From: a virus
Virus record (IMG/VR): IMGVR_UViG_3300047552_002215
Span: 1-23,101 of that record
Reading direction: 5' to 3' (one strand)
Length of the DNA: 23,101 nt
The notes under the pieces are model-generated. The model searched no databases, had not been told where the DNA came from, and was given only the letters and a program-made list of their open reading frames with translations. This document shows, piece after piece, positions 14,865 through 20,850 of this stretch. The translations under genes were made by a program, and so were the position numbers. Positions within the stretch are counted from its first letter, which is position 1. Every line of letters begins with the position of its first letter.

Positions 14865-14992
14865 AACAAGTTTTAAGCGTTTACAGAGCCAATAAACAGG
14901 CTCAAGAGCAAAAAGAAAAGCAACAAAGAGCTATTGTTATTGTTGTTTTTTTCGTTTTGCCAATTATATTGGCCTTAGTCAATATGAATTAA
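14861..14992 (+). CDS. 43-residue single-pass membrane protein
   Basis: A short gene with a charged cytoplasmic N-terminus (NKQAQEQKEKQQR, about 11-23), one membrane helix (AIVIVVFFVLPIILALV, about 24-40) and a 3-residue tail. No homolog recognised. It is the first clear gene after the structured leader, and its ATG overlaps the short frame upstream. Small early membrane proteins of phages can act on host envelope functions or on superinfection, but nothing here is specific. Confidence 0.55.
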   Translation: MKQVLSVYRANKQAQEQKEKQQRAIVIVVFFVLPIILALVNMN

Positions 14993-15001
14993 ACTAAATG
15001 T

Positions 15002-15142
15002 ATGATTTACGCAATCTTTCGCCACAACATCATAATCAGCACAGCGCCAAGCTTTGCTCAAGCCTTGTTGTGGCTAACATTAAACAACAAAGACGCCGGC
15101 CACCCATTCGGCAACGGCTACACTATTAAACCCTTAAATTAA
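15002..15142 (+). CDS. 46-residue protein, unknown function
   Basis: The frame from ATG 15002 encodes MIYAIFRHNIIISTAPSFAQ and so on to GNGYTIKPLN. An overlapping frame from 14998 was rejected because its translation is Arg/Gln/His-rich and unlike protein. Spacing fits the operon: 9 bases after one stop and 5 before the next ATG. No motif recognised. Confidence 0.5.
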   Translation: MIYAIFRHNIIISTAPSFAQALLWLTLNNKDAGHPFGNGYTIKPLN

Positions 15143-15147
15143 ACTAT

Positions 15148-15378
15148 ATGAACAAAGACAACAAAATCAAAGCCCGCCTTGAATATTTGCGCCAAGAATT
15201 AAGAGCCGAGCGTTTAAGCTACCAAGAAATAGCCGAACTTCAAAGCTTAGCACCCTATATTGATAAAGGTGATGTCGAACTTCTTGAACCGGCCGGTGTG
15301 CCGGAGTTTGAGGGCGACAGCCAATTTTGGAAAATAAAAAACGGGATCGTATACGAAAACAAAGACATACCATTATAA
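15148..15378 (+). CDS. conserved small phage-type protein (YLRQELRAERLSYQE family)
   Basis: This 76-residue protein has a helical N-terminal half (KARLEYLRQELRAERLSYQE, then IAELQSLAPYIDKGDVELLE) followed by AGVPEFE. This text recurs in many bacterial and phage small proteins of unknown role; that statement is from memory of the family, not a search. The C-terminus (WKIKNGIVYENKDIPL) looks like a short beta hairpin. No enzyme motif. The ATG follows an AAACTAT leader with no Shine-Dalgarno. Confidence 0.7.
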   Translation: MNKDNKIKARLEYLRQELRAERLSYQEIAELQSLAPYIDKGDVELLEPAGVPEFEGDSQFWKIKNGIVYENKDIPL

Positions 15379-15394
15379 ACTAAACTTAAACAAT

Positions 15395-15613
15395 ATGACA
15401 AACAAAAAGATGTTTGAGAATCTTAAAAGTCAAGCGATTAAAGATTGCTTGACATATCATAAAGACATGATCAAGGAAGTTTCAAGGAAAAATGTAATTA
15501 ATAAAAGCAATGTTGTCGGTGTTATTGAAGATTTTGACCTTGACGGCTATGAGGATATTGCTTTTTTTATTGGTTATTTTCGAGCCTTGGAAGATGTTAA
15601 AGATTTAATTTAA
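15395..15613 (+). CDS. 72-residue protein, unknown function
   Basis: The sequence begins MTNKKMFENLKSQAIKDC and has a helical, Asp/Glu/Lys-rich body (GVIEDFDLDGYEDIAFFIGY) with a C-terminal helix. No motif or family is recognised. It is preceded by AAACAAT directly before the ATG and ends 5 bases before the next gene, so it is part of the same early operon. Confidence 0.6.
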   Translation: MTNKKMFENLKSQAIKDCLTYHKDMIKEVSRKNVINKSNVVGVIEDFDLDGYEDIAFFIGYFRALEDVKDLI

Positions 15614-15618
15614 ACAAT

Positions 15619-16047
15619 ATGACAACATACAACGAATTAATCAAAAAGAATGCCTATAAGTTTAATGACGCCGAACAATTGGAAGATTTTATTAATGAAT
15701 ATACCCAAAACGGCGACAGCTTGGAGGAGGTTAAAGACTTAGATGATAATATCTCTGAATATGCCGACGGTTTAGTGCCGATATACTACTACGACATTGT
15801 CAAAGAGTGGCAAGAGAATGGAGATTGTCATGAGTTAACCTTGGAAGTAGTGGGAGAGTATGATCAAAAAGCGGGTATTTATAAAATGATGATGAGCGAC
15901 TTATATTTTTGGTATGAGCAACAATTAAGAGAGGATTATAATAAATTGATTGAGATTATCGAGGACGCTGGAATTGTTGATGACTCCGACGAGAGAACAG
16001 ATGAGGAGATAATGGAGGATAACCGAGAGCCGGACATTAAAGCATAG
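15619..16047 (+). CDS. acidic 142-residue early protein, unknown
   Basis: The protein is strongly acidic overall, especially the last 30 residues (VDDSDERTDEEIMEDNREPD). A middle segment (DNISEYADGLVPIYYYDIVK) resembles a motif seen in small phage early proteins of unknown function. Very acidic early proteins can mimic DNA and block host nucleases, but this is only a possibility here. The stop TAG precedes a 112-base gap containing a hairpin. Confidence 0.65.
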   Translation: MTTYNELIKKNAYKFNDAEQLEDFINEYTQNGDSLEEVKDLDDNISEYADGLVPIYYYDIVKEWQENGDCHELTLEVVGEYDQKAGIYKMMMSDLYFWYEQQLREDYNKLIEIIEDAGIVDDSDERTDEEIMEDNREPDIKA

Positions 16048-16079
16048 ACAATTTTATCACTAACTTTTAAACCCGCCCC

Positions 16080-16108
16080 CTTGCGCTATTATTTAATAAC
16101 GGCGCAAG
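16080..16108 (+). other. intergenic hairpin
   Basis: CTTGCGC (16080-16086) pairs with GCGCAAG (16102-16108); a further TTAT/ATAA pair can extend inside the loop. No T-run follows directly, so termination would be inefficient. It separates the 15619-16047 gene from the next one and may set relative expression. Confidence 0.45.
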
Positions 16109-16159
16109 TGATGTGAGTTTAATTAAAAATAGATTTGGTGGGATCTTTTACAATTGAAT

Positions 16160-16705
16160 ATGGAAACAAGATCTTATAATGTTTATAAGTTTAATGAATT
16201 GCCGGCTGAAGCTAAAACAAAGGCCATAGAAAAACACCAATACATTCAAGTGGAGGATTATGACTGGCACCAGTGGATAATTGAAGACTGGACGGGAAAA
16301 CTTAACGCCATGGGCTATGAAGACGCCGAAATTGAATATAACGGCTTTTATAGCCAAGGCGACGGCGCTTGTTTTAGTGCTAACATCGACCTTGAAAAAT
16401 GGCTAACAGTTGAAAAGCTCAAAACAAAATATACTAAAGAGCTTAAAGATTATTTATCAGGTGAATTAACTTTGTCGATTAAACACCAAGGCTATTATAG
16501 TCATGAAATGACGATGTTCATTGATAGTTATGGCTTAGATAATGAAGAGTTGGAATCTTTAATTTTAGAGGATGCCCGCAAACAAGCCCGCTTAATTTAT
16601 GCTGAATTAATGGAAGGTTATGAAAATTTAACAAGTGATGAAAGTGTTGCGGAAATGCTTGAAGTTAATGAATATGATTTAACTATTGACGGTAAAATTG
16701 ATTAA
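16160..16705 (+). CDS. conserved phage protein with SQGDGACF motif
   Basis: The ATG at 16160 gives 181 residues; an in-frame TTG at 16154 is less likely. The opening (YNVYKFNELPAEAKTKAIEK) and the GFYSQGDGACFSANIDL motif near residue 65 match a widespread phage early-protein group whose members also start with a YxFxELxxEAxxxA helix and carry SQGDGA(C/S)F. Its function is not established. The rest is mixed alpha/beta (QGYYSHEMTMFIDSYGLDNE). No membrane segment. Recognition is from memory of the family, not from an alignment. Confidence 0.7.
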   Translation: METRSYNVYKFNELPAEAKTKAIEKHQYIQVEDYDWHQWIIEDWTGKLNAMGYEDAEIEYNGFYSQGDGACFSANIDLEKWLTVEKLKTKYTKELKDYLSGELTLSIKHQGYYSHEMTMFIDSYGLDNEELESLILEDARKQARLIYAELMEGYENLTSDESVAEMLEVNEYDLTIDGKID

Positions 16706-16723
16706 ACATTCTAAAATAAACTT

Positions 16724-16894
16724 ATGATAAACCACAACTTAGAAACCGCCGGAGCATGGCTCACAGAACTTGATATTTTGCTTTTACAAGCCCATAATAT
16801 CAAAGACTTAGAACTAACAAAAGACGATCACCAAACCATTGCCCGACATTTACAAGGCGCAAGGAAAGTAATCCTAAACCGTTTTTACAACTAA
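16724..16894 (+). CDS. 56-residue helical protein, unknown function
   Basis: The sequence has a helical pattern with hydrophobic runs (AWLTELDILLLQAHNIKD, about 11-28) and a second helix (DHQTIARHLQGARKVILNRF). It could form a small helical hairpin that dimerises. It is the last gene before a terminator, with the same A/T-rich start region as its neighbours. No homolog recognised. Confidence 0.55.
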   Translation: MINHNLETAGAWLTELDILLLQAHNIKDLELTKDDHQTIARHLQGARKVILNRFYN

Positions 16895-16928
16895 AGCCCG
16901 CGCGCGCAAGCGCCACCGGCTTAAACTA

Positions 16929-16967
16929 TAAAAACCGATCCGAACCACCACGGAATCGGTTTTTTTG
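16929..16967 (+). terminator. intrinsic terminator of the small-gene operon
   Basis: The stem pairs AAAACCGATCCG with CGGAATCGGTTTT around an 8-base loop, with one bulged A, followed by seven T (16960-16966). It closes the early small-gene operon 35 bases after the last stop codon. Confidence 0.85.
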
Positions 16968-17227
16968 TATTTATGGCCATATTTTGAAGCCATATAAGCC
17001 CCGTAGCGGTTTAGCAAGGTATAACACCACCACCACGCCGGACAAAAAATTAAACAACCGCCGGCCGGACTATTATTATTATTTTTGAACAAAGGCAAGG
17101 CCAAAAACCAAACCACCGCCGGCGACTGAATCAGGAGAGCGTGGCGGTGGATAACTTTTTTAAACTTCAAAGACTATGGTGGCTAAATCATTTTTTTCAA
17201 ACCAATTTTACATTAGATAGAGTGCGC
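16968..17227. repeat. non-coding GC-rich repeat cluster, candidate origin or binding site
   Basis: No supported gene lies here. CGCCGG-containing units occur at 17036-17043, 17058-17070 and 17117-17126, each after an A/C-rich stretch. A hairpin CCACCGCC (17113-17120) with GGCGGTGG (17143-17150) is followed by ATAACTTTTTT, which may act as a weak terminator; it also gives GGTGGATAA, one base from a DnaA box. A second hairpin TATGGC/GCCATA lies at 16972-16994. Being next to the helicase gene, the cluster could be an origin. Confidence 0.4.
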
Positions 17228-17256
17228 TTGACTTTATTTTTTGATTGACTTATAAT
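17228..17256 (+). promoter_or_regulatory. sigma70-type promoter of the replication operon
   Basis: TTGACT (17228-17233, 5 of 6), 17 bp, TATAAT (17251-17256, perfect). Transcription would start near 17263 and must cross the stem and T-run ending at 17392 before reaching the helicase gene. Confidence 0.8.
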
Positions 17257-17283
17257 ATAAAAACAAACTTTTAATTTTATATG

Positions 17284-17399
17284 TCCCTATGAAGCCACTA
17301 ACTCAAATCAAGAAACGAGAGCTCTATCCTAACACCTCACCGGTGTTTTGGCCCGGTTGGCGCCAATAGGGGGGATAGGCTCTCGTTTTTTTATTTGAG
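17284..17399 (+). promoter_or_regulatory. attenuator-like structured leader with terminator stem
   Basis: The main stem pairs AACGAGAGC and CTATCC (17314-17329, one bulged T) with GGATAG and GCTCTCGTT (17373-17387), directly followed by seven T (17386-17392): a strong intrinsic terminator. An outer CTCAAAT/ATTTGAG pair (17302-17308, 17393-17399) can extend it. A hairpin AACACC/GGTGTT lies in the loop. Upstream, CCCTAT (17285-17290) can pair either with ATAGGG in the loop (17366-17371) or, as CCTAT, with ATAGG in the terminator arm (17375-17379), giving pseudoknot or antiterminator options. TGAAGCCAC (17290-17298) is shared with the leader at 14689. The element sits between promoter and gene. 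Confidence 0.65.
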
Positions 17400-17413
17400 C
17401 TAATGCTTGTCAC

Positions 17414-18850
17414 ATGCAGATCGAAGAAATAATTCGCAAACAAAAAGCCAAACCAATAGTTATAGCCCAGTATTTCTCAGAATACCTTGGGCATATTTGC
17501 GTATATAACAATGATTTATATCGTTATAATGGCAAATTTTATGAATTATTAGAATCAGTTAATGCCGGCCAAGAGTTTGTTAAGTTTTTAACAGAACATA
17601 ACATGCTTGATTTATGGTGTTTGCAACGTGAACGCGAAGTCTGGGCCGCCATAATGCGCCTACCAAAGACCAAAACAGTGGAAATGGATATTTATGACAA
17701 CATGATTAATCTTAGAAATGGTGTGTTAAACCTCGACACCATGGAACTTATACCCCATAATCCTGATTTTCATTTCAGTTGGAATGTTGATATTAATTAT
17801 GATCCAAGCGCTATCTCAGCCCCAGAGTTTACAAATTTCTTATCATCGACATTTAATGGTGATGAAGAAACAATGGAAACAATGATTATAATTGGAGGAT
17901 ATTTAATTTATCCAATGGTAAAAATGGAACAAATGTTTGTCTTTTTAGGTAGTGGAGCTAATGGAAAATCAACATTAATCAATATTTATAAGCTATTTTT
18001 CTCTAAAAAGTTTATAACATCGTTATCTTTAATGTCATTATCAGGAAAAAATGGTGGATTTTCTCGGGAGCAACTAATAAATTCTAGACTTAATATAGCC
18101 TCAGAAGAAAAAGAAGGTAAAATTGACTCAGAAGAATTAAAGAAAATTATTTCAGGACAAGATATTGACATGTCTCGTAAATTTAAAATTGGTTTAAATT
18201 TCACTCCTAAAACTAAAATCTTAGTTGATTCTAATGGCGTTCCTTATTTTGATGATACAACCCATGGAATAAAGAGAAGATTAATAATTATAAATTTTGT
18301 CAATAGGTTTGTTGGTGGTAGTGAATGGAAAAAAGTATTAGAACTTTATGGTGACCCCAATAAATATGGAATATTTGAAGGTAAAAATTATGACGAAATG
18401 ATTAGTAAAATTAAATTAGAATTGCCGGCAATATTAAATATGTTTTTAGCTGGGTTGAATAAATTAAGAAAATTAAAATGGCAAATACCAATTAGTAAAC
18501 ATGTTCAAGCTTCAATGGATGAATATGAAGAAGTAGCTGATAGCTGGAAAACATGGATGGAGAATAATTATCAATTTGATAATTATCAATTTGATAATGA
18601 TCAATATAATTTTGGTGTTTCTTTTCAACAACTTTATAATGAATATGATGTTTGGTACCAAGATAATTATAGAAAAAACTGCCCTCAATCAAAAATTAAA
18701 TTTGGGCGCCGATTAAGGGAATATTATAAAATTACTCCAACAATTAAAACTTATCGTGACAACGAAGGAAAAGTTACTACTGATACTTTATTTCCTCTCA
18801 AAAGAAAAGAAGTTGTTATTAGTGAAAATTTAAATAAATTAAATTTCTAA
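17414..18850 (+). CDS. SF3 helicase, D5/P4-primase C-terminal type
   Basis: This 478-residue replicative helicase has an N-terminal D5-type region (about 1-150) with YRYNGKFYEL and NLRNGVLNLDTMEL. The SF3 ATPase follows: Walker A GSGANGKST (179-187), Walker B-like LNIASEE (226-232), sensor region VDSNGVP (271-277) and the arginine pair KRRL (287-290). All key residues are present. The primase part seen at the N-terminus of many P4/D5 proteins is absent; a CHC2 zinc-finger protein follows instead. A 15-bp tandem repeat adds Asn/Tyr/Gln/Phe/Asp units at residues 385-399. Expression should depend on read-through of the upstream terminator stem. Confidence 0.9.
   Translation: MQIEEIIRKQKAKPIVIAQYFSEYLGHICVYNNDLYRYNGKFYELLESVNAGQEFVKFLTEHNMLDLWCLQREREVWAAIMRLPKTKTVEMDIYDNMINLRNGVLNLDTMELIPHNPDFHFSWNVDINYDPSAISAPEFTNFLSSTFNGDEETMETMIIIGGYLIYPMVKMEQMFVFLGSGANGKSTLINIYKLFFSKKFITSLSLMSLSGKNGGFSREQLINSRLNIASEEKEGKIDSEELKKIISGQDIDMSRKFKIGLNFTPKTKILVDSNGVPYFDDTTHGIKRRLIIINFVNRFVGGSEWKKVLELYGDPNKYGIFEGKNYDEMISKIKLELPAILNMFLAGLNKLRKLKWQIPISKHVQASMDEYEEVADSWKTWMENNYQFDNYQFDNDQYNFGVSFQQLYNEYDVWYQDNYRKNCPQSKIKFGRRLREYYKITPTIKTYRDNEGKVTTDTLFPLKRKEVVISENLNKLNF
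18566..18610 (+). repeat. in-gene 15-bp tandem repeat with palindromes
   Basis: AATTATCAATTTGAT occurs twice in tandem (18566-18580, 18581-18595), followed by a third degenerate unit to 18610. Each junction makes the palindrome TTATCAA-T-TTGATAA. In the protein this gives the repeated Asn-Tyr-Gln-Phe-Asp unit. The same half-sites form the palindrome at 20220-20235. Confidence 0.85.
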
Positions 18851-18851
18851 T

Positions 18852-19439
18852 ATGAATACCGCTAAGGAATTAGCAAGTCATAAACCATTTATTGAAGCTA
18901 AAAGAAAAATCCATGCCTCATTGCTTAAGCTTGGGCAATGGGTGGACTGGATGACAGCTGAGCCTAAAATTTATAATGTTTATGAAATGGTTATTGATTC
19001 TCCGGCGCAAAGACTTAAGTTTTTAAAAAGCTATGAGAGATTGTTATTATCTAATAGAGTCGGCTGTAGCGATCAGGAGCGCTGGTTTATAGATTGGCAA
19101 CTAGCAAAAACTCAAGAGGAATACACAATAATCATGAAAAAGCTGAATTGGGAACGGTCAATCAAGCGGGCCGAGAAGTCCGGACAGCCCATAGAAAGCT
19201 TTATAAGCCTCTCGGAAATAAGAGATATACCAATAACTAAGATACTGGATATTACTCCAAATAAGCCAATCCTGTGCCTGTGGCATAATGATAAACATCC
19301 TTCTCTCCGGCTACATCCCAAGAAGAACCGGGTGAAATGCTTTTCTTGTGGTAAATATGGCTCAATAATCGATGTCTATATAGCTCAAAAGCAATGTAGC
19401 GTCGGTGAGGCTATTAAAAATTTATCAAAATTAATATGA
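18852..19439 (+). CDS. CHC2 zinc-finger (DnaG-type) protein without primase catalytic domain
   Basis: This 195-residue protein carries a CHC2 zinc finger at the C-terminus: C142 and H145 in LCLWHNDKHPSL, then C163 and C166 in KCFSCGKYGSIIDVY, followed by EAIKNL as in DnaG zinc-binding domains. In DnaG this finger reads template DNA for priming. No TOPRIM or RNA-polymerase core follows, and the N-terminal 130 residues are helical with no enzyme motif. It starts one base after the helicase stop and overlaps the next gene by 4. It may deliver the helicase or a host primase to template DNA (inference). Confidence 0.8.
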   Translation: MNTAKELASHKPFIEAKRKIHASLLKLGQWVDWMTAEPKIYNVYEMVIDSPAQRLKFLKSYERLLLSNRVGCSDQERWFIDWQLAKTQEEYTIIMKKLNWERSIKRAEKSGQPIESFISLSEIRDIPITKILDITPNKPILCLWHNDKHPSLRLHPKKNRVKCFSCGKYGSIIDVYIAQKQCSVGEAIKNLSKLI

Positions 19440-19723
19440 TCCCTAAAAACAATCAATTAATAGAGGATAAAGATTATGACGCAGACGCTTGCTTCGATTT
19501 TATATCCTCTTTAATTATTGATTGTTTTGATAAATTGCCAGACCCCAAGGAATCAAATAAGAAAACTGTGGATAACTTTAAGAAAATAGAGGCGCGCGAA
19601 CAATTTTTAGATAGTCCGTTGGTTGATAATTGGTACTGTGTTGTTTGTAAAAGCATAATATTATCGCCAATTTCCTTATCTAAACACTTTAAAAGGGTGT
19701 TTAAACATAAACTTGACATTTAA
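19436..19723 (+). CDS. small C2H2-like zinc-finger protein
   Basis: This 95-residue protein has an acidic N-terminus (LIEDKDYDADACFDF) and helical middle. The C-terminus has WYCVVCKSIILSPISLSKHF, then KRVFKH: two Cys (CxxC), 12 residues, His, 6 residues, His. This fits a C2H2-like finger, though the last spacing is longer than usual. It overlaps the CHC2 gene by 4 bases (ATGA), so the two zinc proteins are translationally coupled. Role unknown, probably in replication. A perfect DnaA-box sequence in reverse lies inside the gene at 19567-19575. Confidence 0.65.
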   Translation: MIPKNNQLIEDKDYDADACFDFISSLIIDCFDKLPDPKESNKKTVDNFKKIEAREQFLDSPLVDNWYCVVCKSIILSPISLSKHFKRVFKHKLDI

Positions 19724-19741
19724 CTAATTAACATATAAGAT
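19713..19741 (+). promoter_or_regulatory. sigma70-type promoter before HTH gene
   Basis: TTGACA (19713-19718), 17 bp, TAAGAT (19736-19741, 4 of 6). The -35 lies in the last codons of the previous gene. The start would be near 19748, the first base of the stem-loop leader that follows. Confidence 0.55.
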
Positions 19742-19747
19742 AATAAT

Positions 19748-19820
19748 ACTAGTTGGAAGGTGGCAGTTTATCGCCGCTAAGACACTACCTGTGAAAATAT
19801 TCTAGCCACCTCCAACCGGT
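19748..19820 (+). promoter_or_regulatory. stem-loop leader of HTH gene
   Basis: A 12-bp stem with one bulged A pairs GTTGGAAGGTGGC (19752-19764) with GCCACCTCCAAC (19805-19816). It is extended by ACT/GGT (19748-19750 with 19818-19820). The loop is 40 bases and includes CGCTAAGACAC and a CAC/GTG hairpin. The predicted start pairs with the end of the stem. No T-run follows, so translation control or RNA stability is more likely than termination. Confidence 0.6.
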
Positions 19821-19836
19821 AATTAATATAAAAAAT

Positions 19837-20070
19837 ATGACTCAAGGAAAAATTGTAGATTATTGTAAAGAAAAAGGTATCAGCATTACCAAAATGGCTG
19901 AGCTTTGTGGTATTAGCTTTATTGTTTTATATCGGATTAACAAAGATCCAATGTTTAATTTAACAATAGACACCATTCAAAAGATTTATCTTGGCACTAA
20001 AGAAGCCTATGGTCGTGGGCTTCGGGCCGAAGATTATCTTGACTGGCCATGCTTACATCTTAAAAACTAA
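19837..20070 (+). CDS. helix-turn-helix DNA-binding protein (XRE-like)
   Basis: This 77-residue protein has a Cro/XRE-type HTH over about residues 3-50: GKIVDYCKEKGISITKMAEL, then CGISFIVLYRINKDP, then LTIDTIQKIYLGT. The recognition helix is probably ISFIVLYRI. It is short, with no dimerisation tail beyond about 20 residues. It has its own promoter and structured leader, which suits a regulator. The palindrome at 20220-20235 and the IR at 13300-13322 are candidate targets, but nothing links them directly. An origin-binding role is an alternative. Confidence 0.7.
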   Translation: MTQGKIVDYCKEKGISITKMAELCGISFIVLYRINKDPMFNLTIDTIQKIYLGTKEAYGRGLRAEDYLDWPCLHLKN

Positions 20071-20086
20071 TATTAAATAAAAATTT

Positions 20087-20218
20087 ATGGAACCATTTGA
20101 TGAGCAAATTATCAATCCGGTCTATGAACCGGAATTAAGTCCCGACTATGATCCAACTGAAGGCCCAACAGAGCCGGAAATGGATTTCGAAGAGGACGAT
20201 GAGGACGAAGACGAATAA
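20087..20218 (+). CDS. 43-residue acidic mini-protein
   Basis: The sequence is MEPFDEQIINPVYEPELSPD, later ending FEEDDEDEDE. It is nearly free of basic residues and has a C-terminal acidic tail, so it is probably disordered. Its ATG follows an A/T-rich run 16 bases after the HTH stop. Acidic tails are common in ssDNA-binding proteins and DNA mimics; the OB-fold-like gene follows. No homolog recognised. Confidence 0.55.
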   Translation: MEPFDEQIINPVYEPELSPDYDPTEGPTEPEMDFEEDDEDEDE

Positions 20219-20219
20219 G

Positions 20220-20235
20220 GTTATCAATTGATAAC
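20220..20235. promoter_or_regulatory. 16-bp perfect palindrome
   Basis: GTTATCAATTGATAAC is a perfect palindrome in the gap between the acidic mini-protein and the OB-fold gene. It shares TTATCAA and TTGATAA half-sites with the tandem palindromes in the helicase gene. It resembles a dimeric repressor operator. Confidence 0.6.
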
Positions 20236-20262
20236 ACCTAAAATGAATTAACGAATAAATTT

Positions 20263-20700
20263 ATGCCAGAAGAAAAAACTTTCGACGAGATGGCCGCCGC
20301 TAACCAGATGGGCGGTAAAGTTGTGAGCGACGATGAGTTTGGTTTTGAAGAAGCACAAAATGGCTTCTGGAAACACAAAGTTGGAGATTCTATTAAGGGG
20401 ACTTATATTTCCAAAGACAGTGTTCCTGCTAAAGGAATTTATCAAGCTCAAATTCAATACACTTTATTAACTGATAATGGAATGATTATTTGTGCCTTTG
20501 GAGTATCTAAAAAGTTTATTCATCAGTCCATGGCTAGAGCAAGATATGGTCAATTTGTAAAGTTTGAGCGTTTAGAAGATTATGAAACCGATGCTTACAA
20601 GAAAAATCCTGAAACAGTTAAGCCGGCGCAGACTTTTAAGGTTTACTTAGGTAAAATGGATCCAAATTATAACCCAGAAGAATTGGAAGAAGCAATTTAG
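20263..20700 (+). CDS. OB-fold-like protein, candidate ssDNA-binding protein
   Basis: This 145-residue protein has beta-strand-like text in an OB order: GFWKHKVGDSIKGTYISKDS, then IYQAQIQYTLLTDNGMIICA, then YGQFVKFERLEDYETDAYKK. It ends in an acidic helix (NYNPEELEEAI), as SSB-type proteins often do. Similar phage proteins sit next to recombination exonucleases, as here (exonuclease at 20847, NinG at 22360). I do not see a canonical SSB signature, so the call rests on pattern, size and context. It could also be an inhibitor or coat of another DNA transaction. Confidence 0.5.
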   Translation: MPEEKTFDEMAAANQMGGKVVSDDEFGFEEAQNGFWKHKVGDSIKGTYISKDSVPAKGIYQAQIQYTLLTDNGMIICAFGVSKKFIHQSMARARYGQFVKFERLEDYETDAYKKNPETVKPAQTFKVYLGKMDPNYNPEELEEAI

Positions 20701-20711
20701 TAGTCCATACT

Positions 20712-20735
20712 CTGCGCTTAAGTAATTGAGCGCAG
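20712..20735 (+). other. 10-bp hairpin with GUAA tetraloop
   Basis: CTGCGCTTAA (20712-20721) pairs with TTGAGCGCAG (20726-20735, one T-G pair), capped by GTAA (20722-20725), a GNRA-type loop. The 3' arm runs into AGGA at 20734-20737, five bases before the ATG at 20740, so it may hide the ribosome-binding site. No T-run follows. Confidence 0.55.
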
Positions 20736-20739
20736 GAAT

Positions 20740-20850
20740 ATGAACTTCTTATGCAAACTAGGCCTCCATTGGTGGCTAAAAATATCAAGTACCGCCTATC
20801 ACGGACCATACAAAGCCTGTCGGCGTTGCGGTAAAAAGAAATATATATGA
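20740..20850 (+). CDS. 36-residue zinc-binding mini-protein (DUF1660-like)
   Basis: MNFLCKLGLHWWLKISSTAY is followed by HGPYKACRRCGKKKYI. Cys5, His10, Cys27 and Cys30 form a probable zinc site, with the CxRCG ending typical of DUF1660 prophage proteins. Its TGA overlaps the exonuclease ATG (ATGA at 20847-20850), so translation is coupled. The role of this family is not known. The hairpin before it may set its expression. Confidence 0.65.
   Translation: MNFLCKLGLHWWLKISSTAYHGPYKACRRCGKKKYI

Noticed and set aside
14998-15129. Alternative frame starting four bases before the 46-residue gene
   Set aside because: Its translation is dominated by Arg, Gln and His, and its stop does not fit operon spacing; the frame from 15002 fits better.
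16874-17170. 98-codon open frame on the minus strand
   Set aside because: It covers a terminator and GC-rich repeats, is Trp/Arg/Lys-rich without a domain, and lies opposite to the operon.
17321-17380. Possible twister ribozyme (CCTAACAC followed by paired segments)
   Set aside because: The conserved 3' part and the expected pseudoknot partners of twister are missing, and the stem plus seven T is better read as a terminator.
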